Shown here piece by piece: positions 37,234 through 44,795 of a stretch of DNA of 64,000 nt. Below the pieces are notes generated by a model that ran no database searches, was not told the DNA's origin, and saw nothing but the letters and a program-made list of their open reading frames with translations. A program made the position numbers and the translations under genes. The stretch spans positions 248,001 to 312,000 of the forward strand of contig NZ_SOZE01000001.1 of the NCBI RefSeq assembly GCF_004519315.1. The letters are read 5' to 3'. This stretch comes from Mucilaginibacter psychrotolerans. GTDB lineage: Bacteria > Bacteroidota > Bacteroidia > Sphingobacteriales > Sphingobacteriaceae. Each line of letters starts with the position of its first letter. Position 1 is the first letter of the stretch.

Positions 37234-38073
37234 TTATTTAATTGGGAATAATTGTTTGGCCATGGTGGGGTTCTCGGTGATGCCGTTAAAAAGGTGTTCC
37301 AGGTTGAGCGCAGAATCTTCGCCATCTACGTTCTCTATAATAACCGAAGTGCCTCGCAGCATTTTTTCTGCATAGAGTACTTTTACATTTGTTGGTATTG
37401 CGGCAACCGTTTTAAAACAAAGCTTTTCGGCAATATCAGCAATAGAAGAATGCAACAGCAAATTGCCGTTATCTACAATCATCACCTTATCAATCATATT
37501 TTCTAAATCGCGTATCTGGTGGGTAGAAATAAAGATGATTCTATCTTCATTCATAACCGAAGCGATAAGCTTACGAAACTGTGCTTTGGAAGGAATATCC
37601 AGGCCATTCGTAGGTTCATCCATTAATAGCACCCGCGTATTGCAGGCCAGTGCAAAGGCTATCACAAACTTTTTTTGCTGCCCAAACGATAGCTTGTTCA
37701 GTTTGCCATCCACACTCACCTCCATTTCCAGCAAATACTTGTAAAAGTTATCCTTGTTAAACAAGGGGTAAAAGGGAGCAAATAGATTTTGGTATTGCTT
37801 AATGGTAAGCGCTGGGACATATACATCCTCGGCGATGTAATAAATGGTTTGCAGAAATGATGGTTTACGGCTTTTTGGCTCCATACCGTTTATAGTTACC
37901 GAACCTTCAACAGGAAATAACGTGCCCACCATATTTTTTAGGAGCGTAGACTTGCCCGCTCCATTTTTACCTAACAGGCCATAAATGCTCCCGCTCTCGA
38001 TGGATAGCGTGAGGTTTTTGTACAGTAATTTTTTGCGCGAATAACCAAAAGATAAATTATTGAATCGTATCAT
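37234..38073 (-). CDS. ABC transporter ATP-binding protein
   Basis: I use ATG 38073 (MIRFNNLSFGYSRKKLLYKNLTLSIESG), giving 279 residues; an earlier ATG at 38097 would put the operator inside the gene. Walker A is GLLGKNGAGKSTL, the Q-loop lies near IYYIAEDV, the signature is LSFGQQKK (a divergent LSGGQ), Walker B is VLLMDEPTNGLD, and the H-loop is ISTHQIRD. It powers the adjacent six-helix permease. The whole operon (ATPase, permease, YtrA-type regulator, beta-rich protein) starts at this gene from a well-defined promoter. Confidence 0.92.
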   Translation of the reverse strand: MIRFNNLSFGYSRKKLLYKNLTLSIESGSIYGLLGKNGAGKSTLLKNMVGTLFPVEGSVTINGMEPKSRKPSFLQTIYYIAEDVYVPALTIKQYQNLFAPFYPLFNKDNFYKYLLEMEVSVDGKLNKLSFGQQKKFVIAFALACNTRVLLMDEPTNGLDIPSKAQFRKLIASVMNEDRIIFISTHQIRDLENMIDKVMIVDNGNLLLHSSIADIAEKLCFKTVAAIPTNVKVLYAEKMLRGTSVIIENVDGEDSALNLEHLFNGITENPTMAKQLFPIK

Positions 38074-38074
38074 T

Positions 38075-38098
38075 AGTGTATTAGTTAAGTAGTACACT
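38075..38098. promoter_or_regulatory. Palindromic operator candidate for the YtrA-type regulator
   Basis: The 24-bp segment has perfect outer arms agtgta / tacact and is symmetric at 20 of 24 positions. It sits 1 bp before the ABC ATPase ATG and over the expected transcription start. This is exactly where a repressor would block initiation. Confidence 0.8.
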
Positions 38099-38099
38099 A

Positions 38100-38129
38100 C
38101 AAAAGTAAATTAAAATTAGTCAATTCAAA
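38100..38129 (-). promoter_or_regulatory. Promoter of the ABC/GntR operon
   Basis: On the minus strand TTTG (38126-38129) is followed after 18 bp by TACTTTTG (38100-38107), matching the Bacteroidota TTTG-N19-TAnnTTTG promoter. The start would fall inside the operator palindrome, giving a leader of roughly 20 nt. Confidence 0.8.
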
Positions 38130-38224
38130 TTTTTTTGGCTGTTTTTTGTAAAATTTTTTGTTTTGAATTTGCTGGCGATGAAACTGTGGGCTAAATGTTA
38201 TTCATTTGCAAAAACAAAAAACTC

Positions 38225-38686
38225 ATGGCATTAACTACAGGCTCAGCCGCCCCACAATTCACGCTTACCTCGTCAGACCTTAAAGAAGTTTCCTTAGCCG
38301 ATTTTAAAGGTAAGAAAGTGGTATTGCACTTTTTCCCTTTAGCCTTTACCGGTGTTTGCACCACGCAGCTTTGCACCATGCGCGATAGCTTTGGCTATTA
38401 TGATGGGCTTAACGCACAAATTTTAGGCGTATCGGTCGATTCGCCTTTCACCCTGGCTAAGTTTAAAGAAGAGAACGCTTACCAGTTTCCGCTGCTATCA
38501 GATTTTAACAAGGATGTATCAGCAGCCTACGGCGCATTGTACGAAACCTTTGCCTTCGGCATGAAAGGTGTATCTAAACGCGCTGCTTTTGTGATAGATG
38601 AAGAACAAAATATCATTTATGCCGAAGTACTTGAAAACGCCGGCGACCTGCCCGATTTTGCAGCAATTGCAGAAAAGGTAAAGTAA
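38225..38686 (+). CDS. Peroxiredoxin, AhpE/BCP-like
   Basis: From ATG 38225 (MALTTGSAAPQFTLTSSDLKEVSLADFKGKKVVLHFF) the protein has 153 residues. The peroxidatic Cys sits in FTGVCTTQLCTMRDSF, and a second Cys five residues later could be resolving. The fold ends with RAAFVIDEEQNIIYAEVLENAGDLPD, typical of AhpE/BCP types. It reduces hydrogen peroxide or organic hydroperoxides with a thiol partner. It is rightward, separate from the leftward ABC operon. Confidence 0.9.
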   Translation: MALTTGSAAPQFTLTSSDLKEVSLADFKGKKVVLHFFPLAFTGVCTTQLCTMRDSFGYYDGLNAQILGVSVDSPFTLAKFKEENAYQFPLLSDFNKDVSAAYGALYETFAFGMKGVSKRAAFVIDEEQNIIYAEVLENAGDLPDFAAIAEKVK

Positions 38687-38697
38687 TTGATAAAAAA

Positions 38698-38729
38698 TTT
38701 GCACCCAATACAAAAGAATCCTATTTTTG
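38698..38729 (+). promoter_or_regulatory. Promoter of tRNA-Arg
   Basis: TTTG (38698-38701) is followed after 20 bp by TATTTTTG (38722-38729), matching the Bacteroidota -33/-7 consensus. The tRNA begins 59 bp further on. It lies immediately after the peroxiredoxin stop. Confidence 0.8.
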
Positions 38730-38788
38730 CAGTCCGTTAAAAAAGGAGATTATATCGGTTTCGATAGCTAAAACCCGAAACGGAAAGC

Positions 38789-38862
38789 GCACTTGTAGCT
38801 CAATTGGATAGAGCATCTCACTACGGATGAGAAGGTTTGGGGTTCGAATCCCTACAAGTGCA
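38789..38862 (+). tRNA. tRNA-Arg (ACG)
   Basis: The acceptor GCACTTG/CAAGTGC is perfect, with A73. The D arm is GCTC...GAGC. The anticodon arm TCTCA-CTACGGA-TGAGA has ACG at the centre, and the T arm carries TTCGAAT. The length is 74 nt and CCA is not encoded. It is transcribed toward adk. Confidence 0.97.
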
Positions 38863-38967
38863 CATTTATCAACCACTTGTCCCGGAACAGCGACATCCGC
38901 CAGGTGCCCAAAAAAATAAAGCCTTTGAGTATAGTGTTCATAGGCTTTTTTAATTTAAACATAAGGG

Positions 38968-39540
38968 ATGCTTAACTTAGTACTGTTTGGTCCCCCCGGA
39001 GCAGGGAAGGGTACTCAATCACAAAAACTTATCGAGAAGTTCGGCTTAATTCATCTATCTACGGGTGATTTATTGCGTGCTGAAAAAGCCCAGGGTACTG
39101 AGCTTGGGCTTGAAGCCAAAAAACTGATGGATGAAGGGAAATTAGTTCCCGATGCGGTTGTGATAGGGATGATCAGTAATAAGCTTGATGCGAATAAGGA
39201 TGCCAAAGGTTTCATTTTTGATGGCTTCCCCCGAACGGTAGCACAGGCAGAAGCGTTAGACGATTTGCTTTCTTCAAAAGAATCAGCCATATCGGGCATG
39301 ATAGCCTTACAGGTTACTGATGAAGAATTGGAGCACCGTTTATTGCTGCGCGGCGAAAGCTCGGGCAGGCCGGATGATGCTAACCTCGAAGTGATACGCA
39401 AGCGTATTAAGGTATATAACGATGAAACTGCACCCGTTGCGGGTTTTTATCAAAGTCAAAATAAATACACAAGTATAAATGGTATAGGTACGGTAGAAGA
39501 GATTTTCGACGCTATCATTACCGTTATCGAAACTTATTAA
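38968..39540 (+). CDS. adk: Adenylate kinase
   Basis: The 190-residue short-form adenylate kinase interconverts ATP + AMP and 2 ADP. The P-loop FGPPGAGKGTQ is at about residues 7-17. STGDLLRA, FDGFPRTVAQAEAL and the LID-region RGESSGRPDD follow, with no zinc cysteines in the LID. The start MLNLVLFGPPGAGKG is the family norm. It is followed by an inverted repeat and then obgE. Confidence 0.97.
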   Translation: MLNLVLFGPPGAGKGTQSQKLIEKFGLIHLSTGDLLRAEKAQGTELGLEAKKLMDEGKLVPDAVVIGMISNKLDANKDAKGFIFDGFPRTVAQAEALDDLLSSKESAISGMIALQVTDEELEHRLLLRGESSGRPDDANLEVIRKRIKVYNDETAPVAGFYQSQNKYTSINGIGTVEEIFDAIITVIETY

Positions 39541-39542
39541 TT

Positions 39543-39613
39543 AGTCCGCAAGTCGGAAAGTTGGTAAAGTCCGAAGGAAGGAAGCTTAGGTTTCTTAACT
39601 TTCGGACTTTCCG
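39543..39613. repeat. CGGAAAGT/ACTTTCCG inverted repeat
   Basis: cggaaagttggtaaagtccgaagg and aactttcggactttccg (to 39613) are imperfect inverted copies of cggaaag and aaagtccg units. It lies between adk and obgE and could attenuate readthrough. Confidence 0.6.
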
Positions 39614-39630
39614 TATTAAAGGAAAAGATT

Positions 39631-40629
39631 ATGTCGCAGGGTTCGAATTTTGTTGATTACGTAAAGATATGCTGCCGTTCCGGCCACGGGGGGGCGGGTT
39701 CTTCACATCTGCACAGGGATATCTTAACCTCGATGGGTGGCCCCGATGGCGGCGACGGCGGCCGTGGTGGCCACGTTATTGTAAAAGGCAATGCCCAGCT
39801 TTGGACACTGCTTCACTTAAAATTCCGTAAACACGTGATTGCCGGCGATGGCGATGCCGGTGGCAGCTCTCAGCGCAGCGGAAAAACCGGGCGCGACGAA
39901 ATACTGGAGGTGCCTATTGGTACCATCGCCAAGAATGCCGAAACCGGTGAAATTCTTTTCGAGATAAACCACGACGGTGAAACTAAAATACTGGCCAATG
40001 GCGGCCGGGGTGGCTTAGGCAACTGGCACTTTAAAACGGCAACCAGGCAAACCCCGCGCTTTGCCCAGCCCGGCGAAGAAGGCCAGGAAGACTGGAACAT
40101 ACTCGAACTTAAAATACTGGCCGATGTTGGTTTAGTGGGCTTCCCTAATGCCGGTAAGTCAACTTTGCTTTCTGTGGTATCTGCCGCCAAGCCCGAGATT
40201 GCAGATTACGCCTTTACAACGCTTGTGCCTAATTTAGGCATAGTGGGTTACCGCGGTAACCAATCGTTTGTTATGGCCGATATACCGGGCATTATAGAGG
40301 GTGCATCGCAAGGTAAGGGACTAGGTATCCGTTTCCTGCGCCATATAGAACGTAACTCGGTGCTTTTATTTATGGTGCCTGCCGATACCGCAAGGACGAT
40401 AAAACAAGAATACGAGATACTGCTGAACGAATTGAGCGAGTATAACGAGGAACTGATGCACAAACCACGTGTGCTGGCGATAACCAAATGCGATTTAATG
40501 GATGATGAATTGCAGGCAGAGATGGAGAAGGAAGTGCCGGAGGGCATCCCTTACGTGTTCATTTCGTCGGTTGCGCAGAAAAACATTACCGAGCTGAAAG
40601 ACCTGCTGTGGAAAGAAATAAACCGGTAG
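39631..40629 (+). CDS. obgE: Obg family GTPase
   Basis: The 332-residue ribosome-associated GTPase acts in 50S assembly and the stringent response. The Obg fold is glycine-rich ([18 protein letters not shown] and similar, about 30-160). The G domain has G1 [10 protein letters not shown]2 around the T in [10 protein letters not shown]3 [10 protein letters not shown]4 TKCDLMD and G5 ISSVA. No C-terminal OCT domain is seen, so this is the shorter form. The stop codon lies in a small hairpin shared with the next, convergent gene. Confidence 0.97.
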   Translation: MSQGSNFVDYVKICCRSGHGGAGSSHLHRDILTSMGGPDGGDGGRGGHVIVKGNAQLWTLLHLKFRKHVIAGDGDAGGSSQRSGKTGRDEILEVPIGTIAKNAETGEILFEINHDGETKILANGGRGGLGNWHFKTATRQTPRFAQPGEEGQEDWNILELKILADVGLVGFPNAGKSTLLSVVSAAKPEIADYAFTTLVPNLGIVGYRGNQSFVMADIPGIIEGASQGKGLGIRFLRHIERNSVLLFMVPADTARTIKQEYEILLNELSEYNEELMHKPRVLAITKCDLMDDELQAEMEKEVPEGIPYVFISSVAQKNITELKDLLWKEINR

Positions 40630-40638
40630 TACCTACCG
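40624..40638. terminator. Compact hairpin over both stop codons
   Basis: The stem cggtag-tac-ctaccg (6 bp, 3-nt loop) contains the obgE TAG and, on the other strand, the lipoprotein TAG, each inside an arm. T-rich sequence follows on the plus strand only weakly. It may end both convergent transcripts; weak but symmetric. Confidence 0.45.
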
Positions 40639-41079
40639 TTTCTTGTCGGTATAGTACACCACATAACCGTCGCTCGGTTGCGAAAAGGTAAAACCCTTAT
40701 ATGCCGGGAAACATTTAAGGATAACCGATGCCCTGATGCCTACGTAATAGGCAGGTAGCAGAATGTAAACGGGCCCCATATAGTCTTTATGCTGGTACTC
40801 GTTCAAATCGATACTAAGATCCTGGTTTAAGGGTTTCAGGACGATGCTGCGGTTGCTGAGGTGCTTAAACTCGGGGTAATCCTTGGTGAATACGAATACC
40901 ACCCCCTTATTTTCTTTATCCAATTTTTTGATATAGGCTACACTCGGGCTATCAATTACCCTGTTGGTTTCCCGTGGGTCGGCATTGTTGGTAGCGGTTT
41001 TGTTTTTGCATCCTGCAACCAAAATAGCAGCCGCTAATGCAAAAATCCATAAGGGTAAAAAAGTATGCTTCAACATCAT
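40633..41079 (-). CDS. Lipoprotein of unknown function, end of polysaccharide locus
   Basis: The 148-residue protein has a signal with lipobox LVAGC (Cys24) followed by a polar Asn-rich linker. The mature part contains VVFVFTKDYPEFKHLSNRSIVLKP and YYVGIRASVILKCFPAYKG, giving a small beta-rich fold of no recognised family. An ATG at 41079 overlaps the upstream acetyltransferase stop by 4 bp, so it is translationally coupled to the locus. A structural or assembly role at the envelope is possible. Confidence 0.65.
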   Translation of the reverse strand: MMLKHTFLPLWIFALAAAILVAGCKNKTATNNADPRETNRVIDSPSVAYIKKLDKENKGVVFVFTKDYPEFKHLSNRSIVLKPLNQDLSIDLNEYQHKDYMGPVYILLPAYYVGIRASVILKCFPAYKGFTFSQPSDGYVVYYTDKKR

Positions 41080-41630
41080 TCTTCGATTTTTCTGGTGCGC
41101 ACTTTTGCTGCAGGGTTACCCTGGTAAATGCTATAGGGTTCTAAATTTTTTGTAGCAACCGAGCCGCTGCTAAGTACAGCGTGGTTGCCCGCCGTAACGC
41201 CCTGGTTGATGATGGCCCCGCAGCCCACCCATGCGCCATCCTCCAGTACAATGCTGCCGGTAATTAAATCAAACGTACTCCTTTTATAATTATGGCTGCC
41301 TGTTTGCAATATAGCGCCCTGCGAAAGGCACACGTTGCTGCCTATGCTAACCATTACGAGGTTATCTATCCATACGTTTTCGCCTATCCAGGTATGGTTA
41401 CCGATGGTTAAAAACCATGGCGATTTGATATTTACCGATGGCTTTACTACTACCCCTTCGCCCAGTCGCGCGCCGAATAATTTCAGCAGGCCTGTTTTTA
41501 AGCCATTGACGGGAAACAGCGCGCTCTTGAAAATCAATGCATTCACATAATACCAAAGCAGCCGCTTAAACGCATTCCCTCCCGGGTGGTAGGGATGATT
41601 GTTATATATGGCAAGGTTAGTTTGCGGCAT
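41076..41630 (-). CDS. WcaF-like colanic-acid type acetyltransferase
   Basis: The 184-residue left-handed beta-helix protein has hexapeptide repeats at about 75-175 (IGNHTWIGENVWIDNLVMVSIGSNVCLSQGA; VTAGNHAVLSSGSVATKN). The N-terminal NAFKRLLWYYVNALIFKSALFPVNGLKTGLLKLFGARLG matches WcaF-like enzymes that O-acetylate exopolysaccharide sugars. It uses acetyl-CoA in the cytoplasm. It overlaps the exosortase gene by 14 bp at its start and the lipoprotein by 4 bp at its end. Confidence 0.85.
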   Translation of the reverse strand: MPQTNLAIYNNHPYHPGGNAFKRLLWYYVNALIFKSALFPVNGLKTGLLKLFGARLGEGVVVKPSVNIKSPWFLTIGNHTWIGENVWIDNLVMVSIGSNVCLSQGAILQTGSHNYKRSTFDLITGSIVLEDGAWVGCGAIINQGVTAGNHAVLSSGSVATKNLEPYSIYQGNPAAKVRTRKIEE

Positions 41631-42174
41631 TGGCGTTGGTGGCTTTGTTGTTTACCCATTTGTACAGGGCCACAACAATAAGGATATAAATAATTACATC
41701 AAAGATAATGTGATGATCGATAATGCGGGCGCGGCTTTTGTTCCAATAAAGGGCCAGCAGCATCAGCCGGGTAATATTGAGCACCTGTATGCCAAAAAGC
41801 CCCGTAATGAGGAATATCAGCTTGGGCTTCAGTTTTTTGGGATAGGCGATTACGAATGCCGCGAAGAAGCTCATTACGCCCAACCCCAGGCAAGTGTATA
41901 TCAGATCGATGATGCCGTGCCCCGCCACCAGTAATTGGTTGTTGCCGACTATGGATACGAAGCCAAGCGCATTGAGGATGGCGCTGCTGGTGTGCAAGAG
42001 CAGCCAGCGCAGCCACTCGATATAATTGAGGTGTTGGTCTAAAAACGCGCTGTAGTTATTAGCCGGGGAAATAAGGCCGAAATAGAATATATTGAAATAG
42101 TAAAACAGCAGGAACAAGCCCGCAAACTTAATGCTGAACCACAAAGCAGCATTTTCCCTTAGCTTATTTAGCAT
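41617..42174 (-). CDS. Exosortase-family transpeptidase, polysaccharide-linked
   Basis: The 185-residue membrane protein has about six hydrophobic segments. The exosortase/archaeosortase catalytic set is visible: Cys95 in LIYTCLGLGVMSFF, Arg136 in NITRLMLLALYW and His154 or His155 in IIDHHIIFDVIIY. Exosortases cleave and attach proteins bearing a PEP-CTERM-like C-terminal signal. This one is short and sits inside a glycosyltransferase operon, as in the exosortase-Y type described (from memory) for Sphingobacteriaceae. No substrate with a C-terminal sorting signal was found in the window. It overlaps both neighbours by 11-14 bp. Confidence 0.85.
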   Translation of the reverse strand: MLNKLRENAALWFSIKFAGLFLLFYYFNIFYFGLISPANNYSAFLDQHLNYIEWLRWLLLHTSSAILNALGFVSIVGNNQLLVAGHGIIDLIYTCLGLGVMSFFAAFVIAYPKKLKPKLIFLITGLFGIQVLNITRLMLLALYWNKSRARIIDHHIIFDVIIYILIVVALYKWVNNKATNANAAN

Positions 42175-43036
42175 TTTTAATATCTTCCTGTTGTTCGATA
42201 ATCTCTTCTATCTTAATATCCACCACCAGCCTAAACCAAAAGGCCTGTAAAAAATGAAATATTACGCCGGTGCGGCCATCCAATATACCCAATTTGAACA
42301 ACATGCGGTACGTAAAATACAGCATCGGCCTCACATAACGCGGCAAGCGCCACCATAATTGCTTTAGCCAGGCGGTGCGTTCATCGGGCGAGCCCCAGAA
42401 ACGCGGTTTAATGGTTTGATTGCGTATGCCCAATATGCGCTCCGTTTCTTCTACCGCAAGCTGGTCGCTGTATTTGTTATGCTTCTCTATCCAGAAACGA
42501 ATGTTGTTTTCCTTCAGGTTCTCTTCCAGGATGTGGCCCTTTTTCCAGATAAGGGTATTTCCCGGTACAATGAAACGGTGGTCCATATTCTCGTTCAGGT
42601 CAGAGTAGCCTTTACCATAGCGTATCATCTTCAACAGGTAGAACGGATAGTAACCGCCGTGTTTTATCCATCGCCCTTTAAAAAAATTCTTGCGGTTGAA
42701 GTAGATTCCGTCTATGTCGTTATAGTTGTTAGTATCAAACTGCTGCAGTTGGGCGTACAGTTCTGGCGTTACCACCTGGTCGGCATCCAGGCAAATTACC
42801 CATGGTGTTTGTATATCTAAGGCTTTCAGCGCAAAATCCCATTGTTTGGGGTGATTCTCAAACGCATGCTGCAACACGGTGGCTCCAGCTGCCCTGGCTA
42901 TTTCAACGGTAGCATCGGTACTAAACGAATCTACTATGAAAATGGCAGCATCCAGCCCGGAAACGGAAGCCAGCAGCCGGGGCAAATGAATTTCTTCATT
43001 AAAAGTGAGTACGATAAAGGAATATTGGGTATTCAA
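42164..43036 (-). CDS. Glycosyltransferase family 2, WaaE/KdtX-like
   Basis: The 290-residue GT-A fold protein starts MNTQYSFIVLTFNEEIHLPRLLASV. The metal-binding DXD is DAD in WVICLDADQVV. GIYFNRKNFFKGRWIKHGGYYP in mid-domain resembles lipopolysaccharide core beta-glucosyltransferases. It would transfer a sugar to the growing lipid-linked glycan on the cytoplasmic side. It overlaps the methyltransferase by 4 bp and the exosortase by 11 bp. Confidence 0.85.
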   Translation of the reverse strand: MNTQYSFIVLTFNEEIHLPRLLASVSGLDAAIFIVDSFSTDATVEIARAAGATVLQHAFENHPKQWDFALKALDIQTPWVICLDADQVVTPELYAQLQQFDTNNYNDIDGIYFNRKNFFKGRWIKHGGYYPFYLLKMIRYGKGYSDLNENMDHRFIVPGNTLIWKKGHILEENLKENNIRFWIEKHNKYSDQLAVEETERILGIRNQTIKPRFWGSPDERTAWLKQLWWRLPRYVRPMLYFTYRMLFKLGILDGRTGVIFHFLQAFWFRLVVDIKIEEIIEQQEDIKNAK

Positions 43037-43653
43037 TTAAGCTTTGCTTTAACAATCATCGATTTCCAAAGATAGGGTATCCGCCCGCAGCCTTCAAACC
43101 CGGTTACCGTAAAGCCTTTTGCAGTGAGCAGCCCACTCAACGTTTTCGCCGACCACATTTTGATGTGTCCGCCCAGCCAAACAGGGTTGAGGTGCTGATC
43201 CCATTTGTTCCCCAGGCTGATGAGCAGGTTTTTGAGGTAGCCGTGATAGGGCGTAGAGATAATGATCTCGCCACCCGGTGTTAACGCCGCCCTGCAAAAA
43301 TCAATGAAGCCCTCCGGGTCGTAAAGGTGTTCGATTACTTCGGTAGAGATAACGGTATCGAATGCCAGCCCTTGCAGTTCTTCGGGTAGTTTATCGGTAG
43401 AAAGGTCCTGCACAAAGAACCTGCCCGGGTTTTGCCCGCGGGCAATGGTAATGCCTATTTCGGATGCATCTGTACCATAGGCGTTGTACCCTAAAGATAT
43501 GAGGTAGTTTACCAGGTAACCGTTGCCGCAGCCCAAGTCTAAAATGCAGCGGTTTTTATCCTTATCCAGCATGCTGAGCAGCGGTTGCAGCATATACTTA
43601 AAGTTATGCGTTATGGCGTTGTTTTGGTAGTTATACTCTTTATACTCGCTCAT
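43033..43653 (-). CDS. Class I methyltransferase in polysaccharide locus
   Basis: The 206-residue protein has SAM motif I CILDLGCGNGYLVNYLI (about 35-50), Asp in YGTDASEIGI, VISTEVIEHLYDP and LTPGGEIIISTPYHGY. It resembles UbiG-like or capsular sugar O-methyltransferases. It probably methylates a sugar or phosphate terminus of the glycan. Overlaps of 4 bp with both neighbouring genes imply translational coupling. Confidence 0.85.
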   Translation of the reverse strand: MSEYKEYNYQNNAITHNFKYMLQPLLSMLDKDKNRCILDLGCGNGYLVNYLISLGYNAYGTDASEIGITIARGQNPGRFFVQDLSTDKLPEELQGLAFDTVISTEVIEHLYDPEGFIDFCRAALTPGGEIIISTPYHGYLKNLLISLGNKWDQHLNPVWLGGHIKMWSAKTLSGLLTAKGFTVTGFEGCGRIPYLWKSMIVKAKLN

Positions 43654-44795
43654 GCGTTTATTATTTGCCGGTAAAGGTTAATGTATTTTTGTGTCAATGC
43701 GTATCCGGTAAAATCGTGCCGTATAATAGCCGGGGCTATATCCTTTGTTTTCTCCAACACGCCTTTATCATCCAAACTTATGGCGGTTATGGCATCTGCT
43801 ACCGAGACTGCGTTAGTTTGGCATATCCAGCCAAAGCCGTTATCCCGCACGTAATCGGCCAGCCCAACATGTTCGCTTATCAGCACTGCTGTGCCTACGC
43901 TTAGGCTCTCAATCACCACATTACCGAAGTTCTCATCGTGCGAGGCCAGTACCATTACATCGTGCTGCTGCAGCAGGGCAAATTTATCTTTGCCATAAAA
44001 GCCGGCCCAGGTAATCCTGTTTTCTAATCCAACCGCCTGTTCCTTTAAACTTTTTACATAGCCATCTTCGCCACTGCCGGCAATGGTTAAATGGAAAGGC
44101 ACGGTCAGTAACCGAAGTGCATCTATCAGTATATTCAGCCCCTTTTTCTCTTCAATGCGCGAAAAGAAGAGCAAGTTAAGCACCTGGCCGCGTGGAGGTT
44201 TAGCTGTAATCGTCGTGGCCGCTAGTTTCACAAAATTGGGTATTGCTGTTATACCAAGCGGCTGTACCAGTTGAGTAACCGCCCGGCTCTCGTGCGCCGA
44301 TGTGGTATGGATATGGCTTTTTTGTAGTAAGTGTTTTCCGAAGACCCTATGGATGATACTTTTGGCACCGATATGCTTATTGTTGAAAGTGTATGGACTA
44401 AGCATCCCGCGTGGCGAAACGATTACCGGCACGTTACGCGCAACTGCAATGGCTGCGGATAGCACCGATACCAAATTCCACCAGGCGTGCACGTGTATAG
44501 CATCGTATGTGCGCACTTGTGTCCACAATGCCTTAAGCAATGCCGGCGAAAAATGCGTATGGTCTTTAGTGATGCGCTTAAAATACGTAACCTGAACGCC
44601 ATCCACCATCAGTGCTGTATCAGGCACTACAGGGAGTTCTTGGGTGCCGTTTGCTGTGGTGGTAAAAACCTCTATGGCCATACCAGCATTGGCCAGCTCT
44701 TCGCATAAGGTAGCTACAGACATTGTTGGCCCGCCGTAAATGTATGCTGGCTTATAAGCTGCCGTGATATGGAGTATTTTTAAACCGGTTTTAAT
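43650..44795 (-). CDS. GT4 glycosyltransferase, probable non-AUG start
   Basis: The obvious ATG at 44723 would give 357 residues but skips the conserved first strand. In-frame sequence upstream reads KILHITAAYKPAYIYGGPT, the classical GT-B N-terminus, and is open back to a TAA at 44808-44810. No ATG, GTG or TTG exists there; the only near-cognate codons are ATT at 44793-44795 and ATA at 44775-44777. From ATT the protein is 381 residues. The GT4 donor site is visible as SRIEEKKGLNILIDAL and HDENFGNVVIESLSVGTAVL with the E-x7-E pattern. It overlaps the polymerase gene by about 16 bp. Confidence 0.8.
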   Translation of the reverse strand: MKTGLKILHITAAYKPAYIYGGPTMSVATLCEELANAGMAIEVFTTTANGTQELPVVPDTALMVDGVQVTYFKRITKDHTHFSPALLKALWTQVRTYDAIHVHAWWNLVSVLSAAIAVARNVPVIVSPRGMLSPYTFNNKHIGAKSIIHRVFGKHLLQKSHIHTTSAHESRAVTQLVQPLGITAIPNFVKLAATTITAKPPRGQVLNLLFFSRIEEKKGLNILIDALRLLTVPFHLTIAGSGEDGYVKSLKEQAVGLENRITWAGFYGKDKFALLQQHDVMVLASHDENFGNVVIESLSVGTAVLISEHVGLADYVRDNGFGWICQTNAVSVADAITAISLDDKGVLEKTKDIAPAIIRHDFTGYALTQKYINLYRQIINA

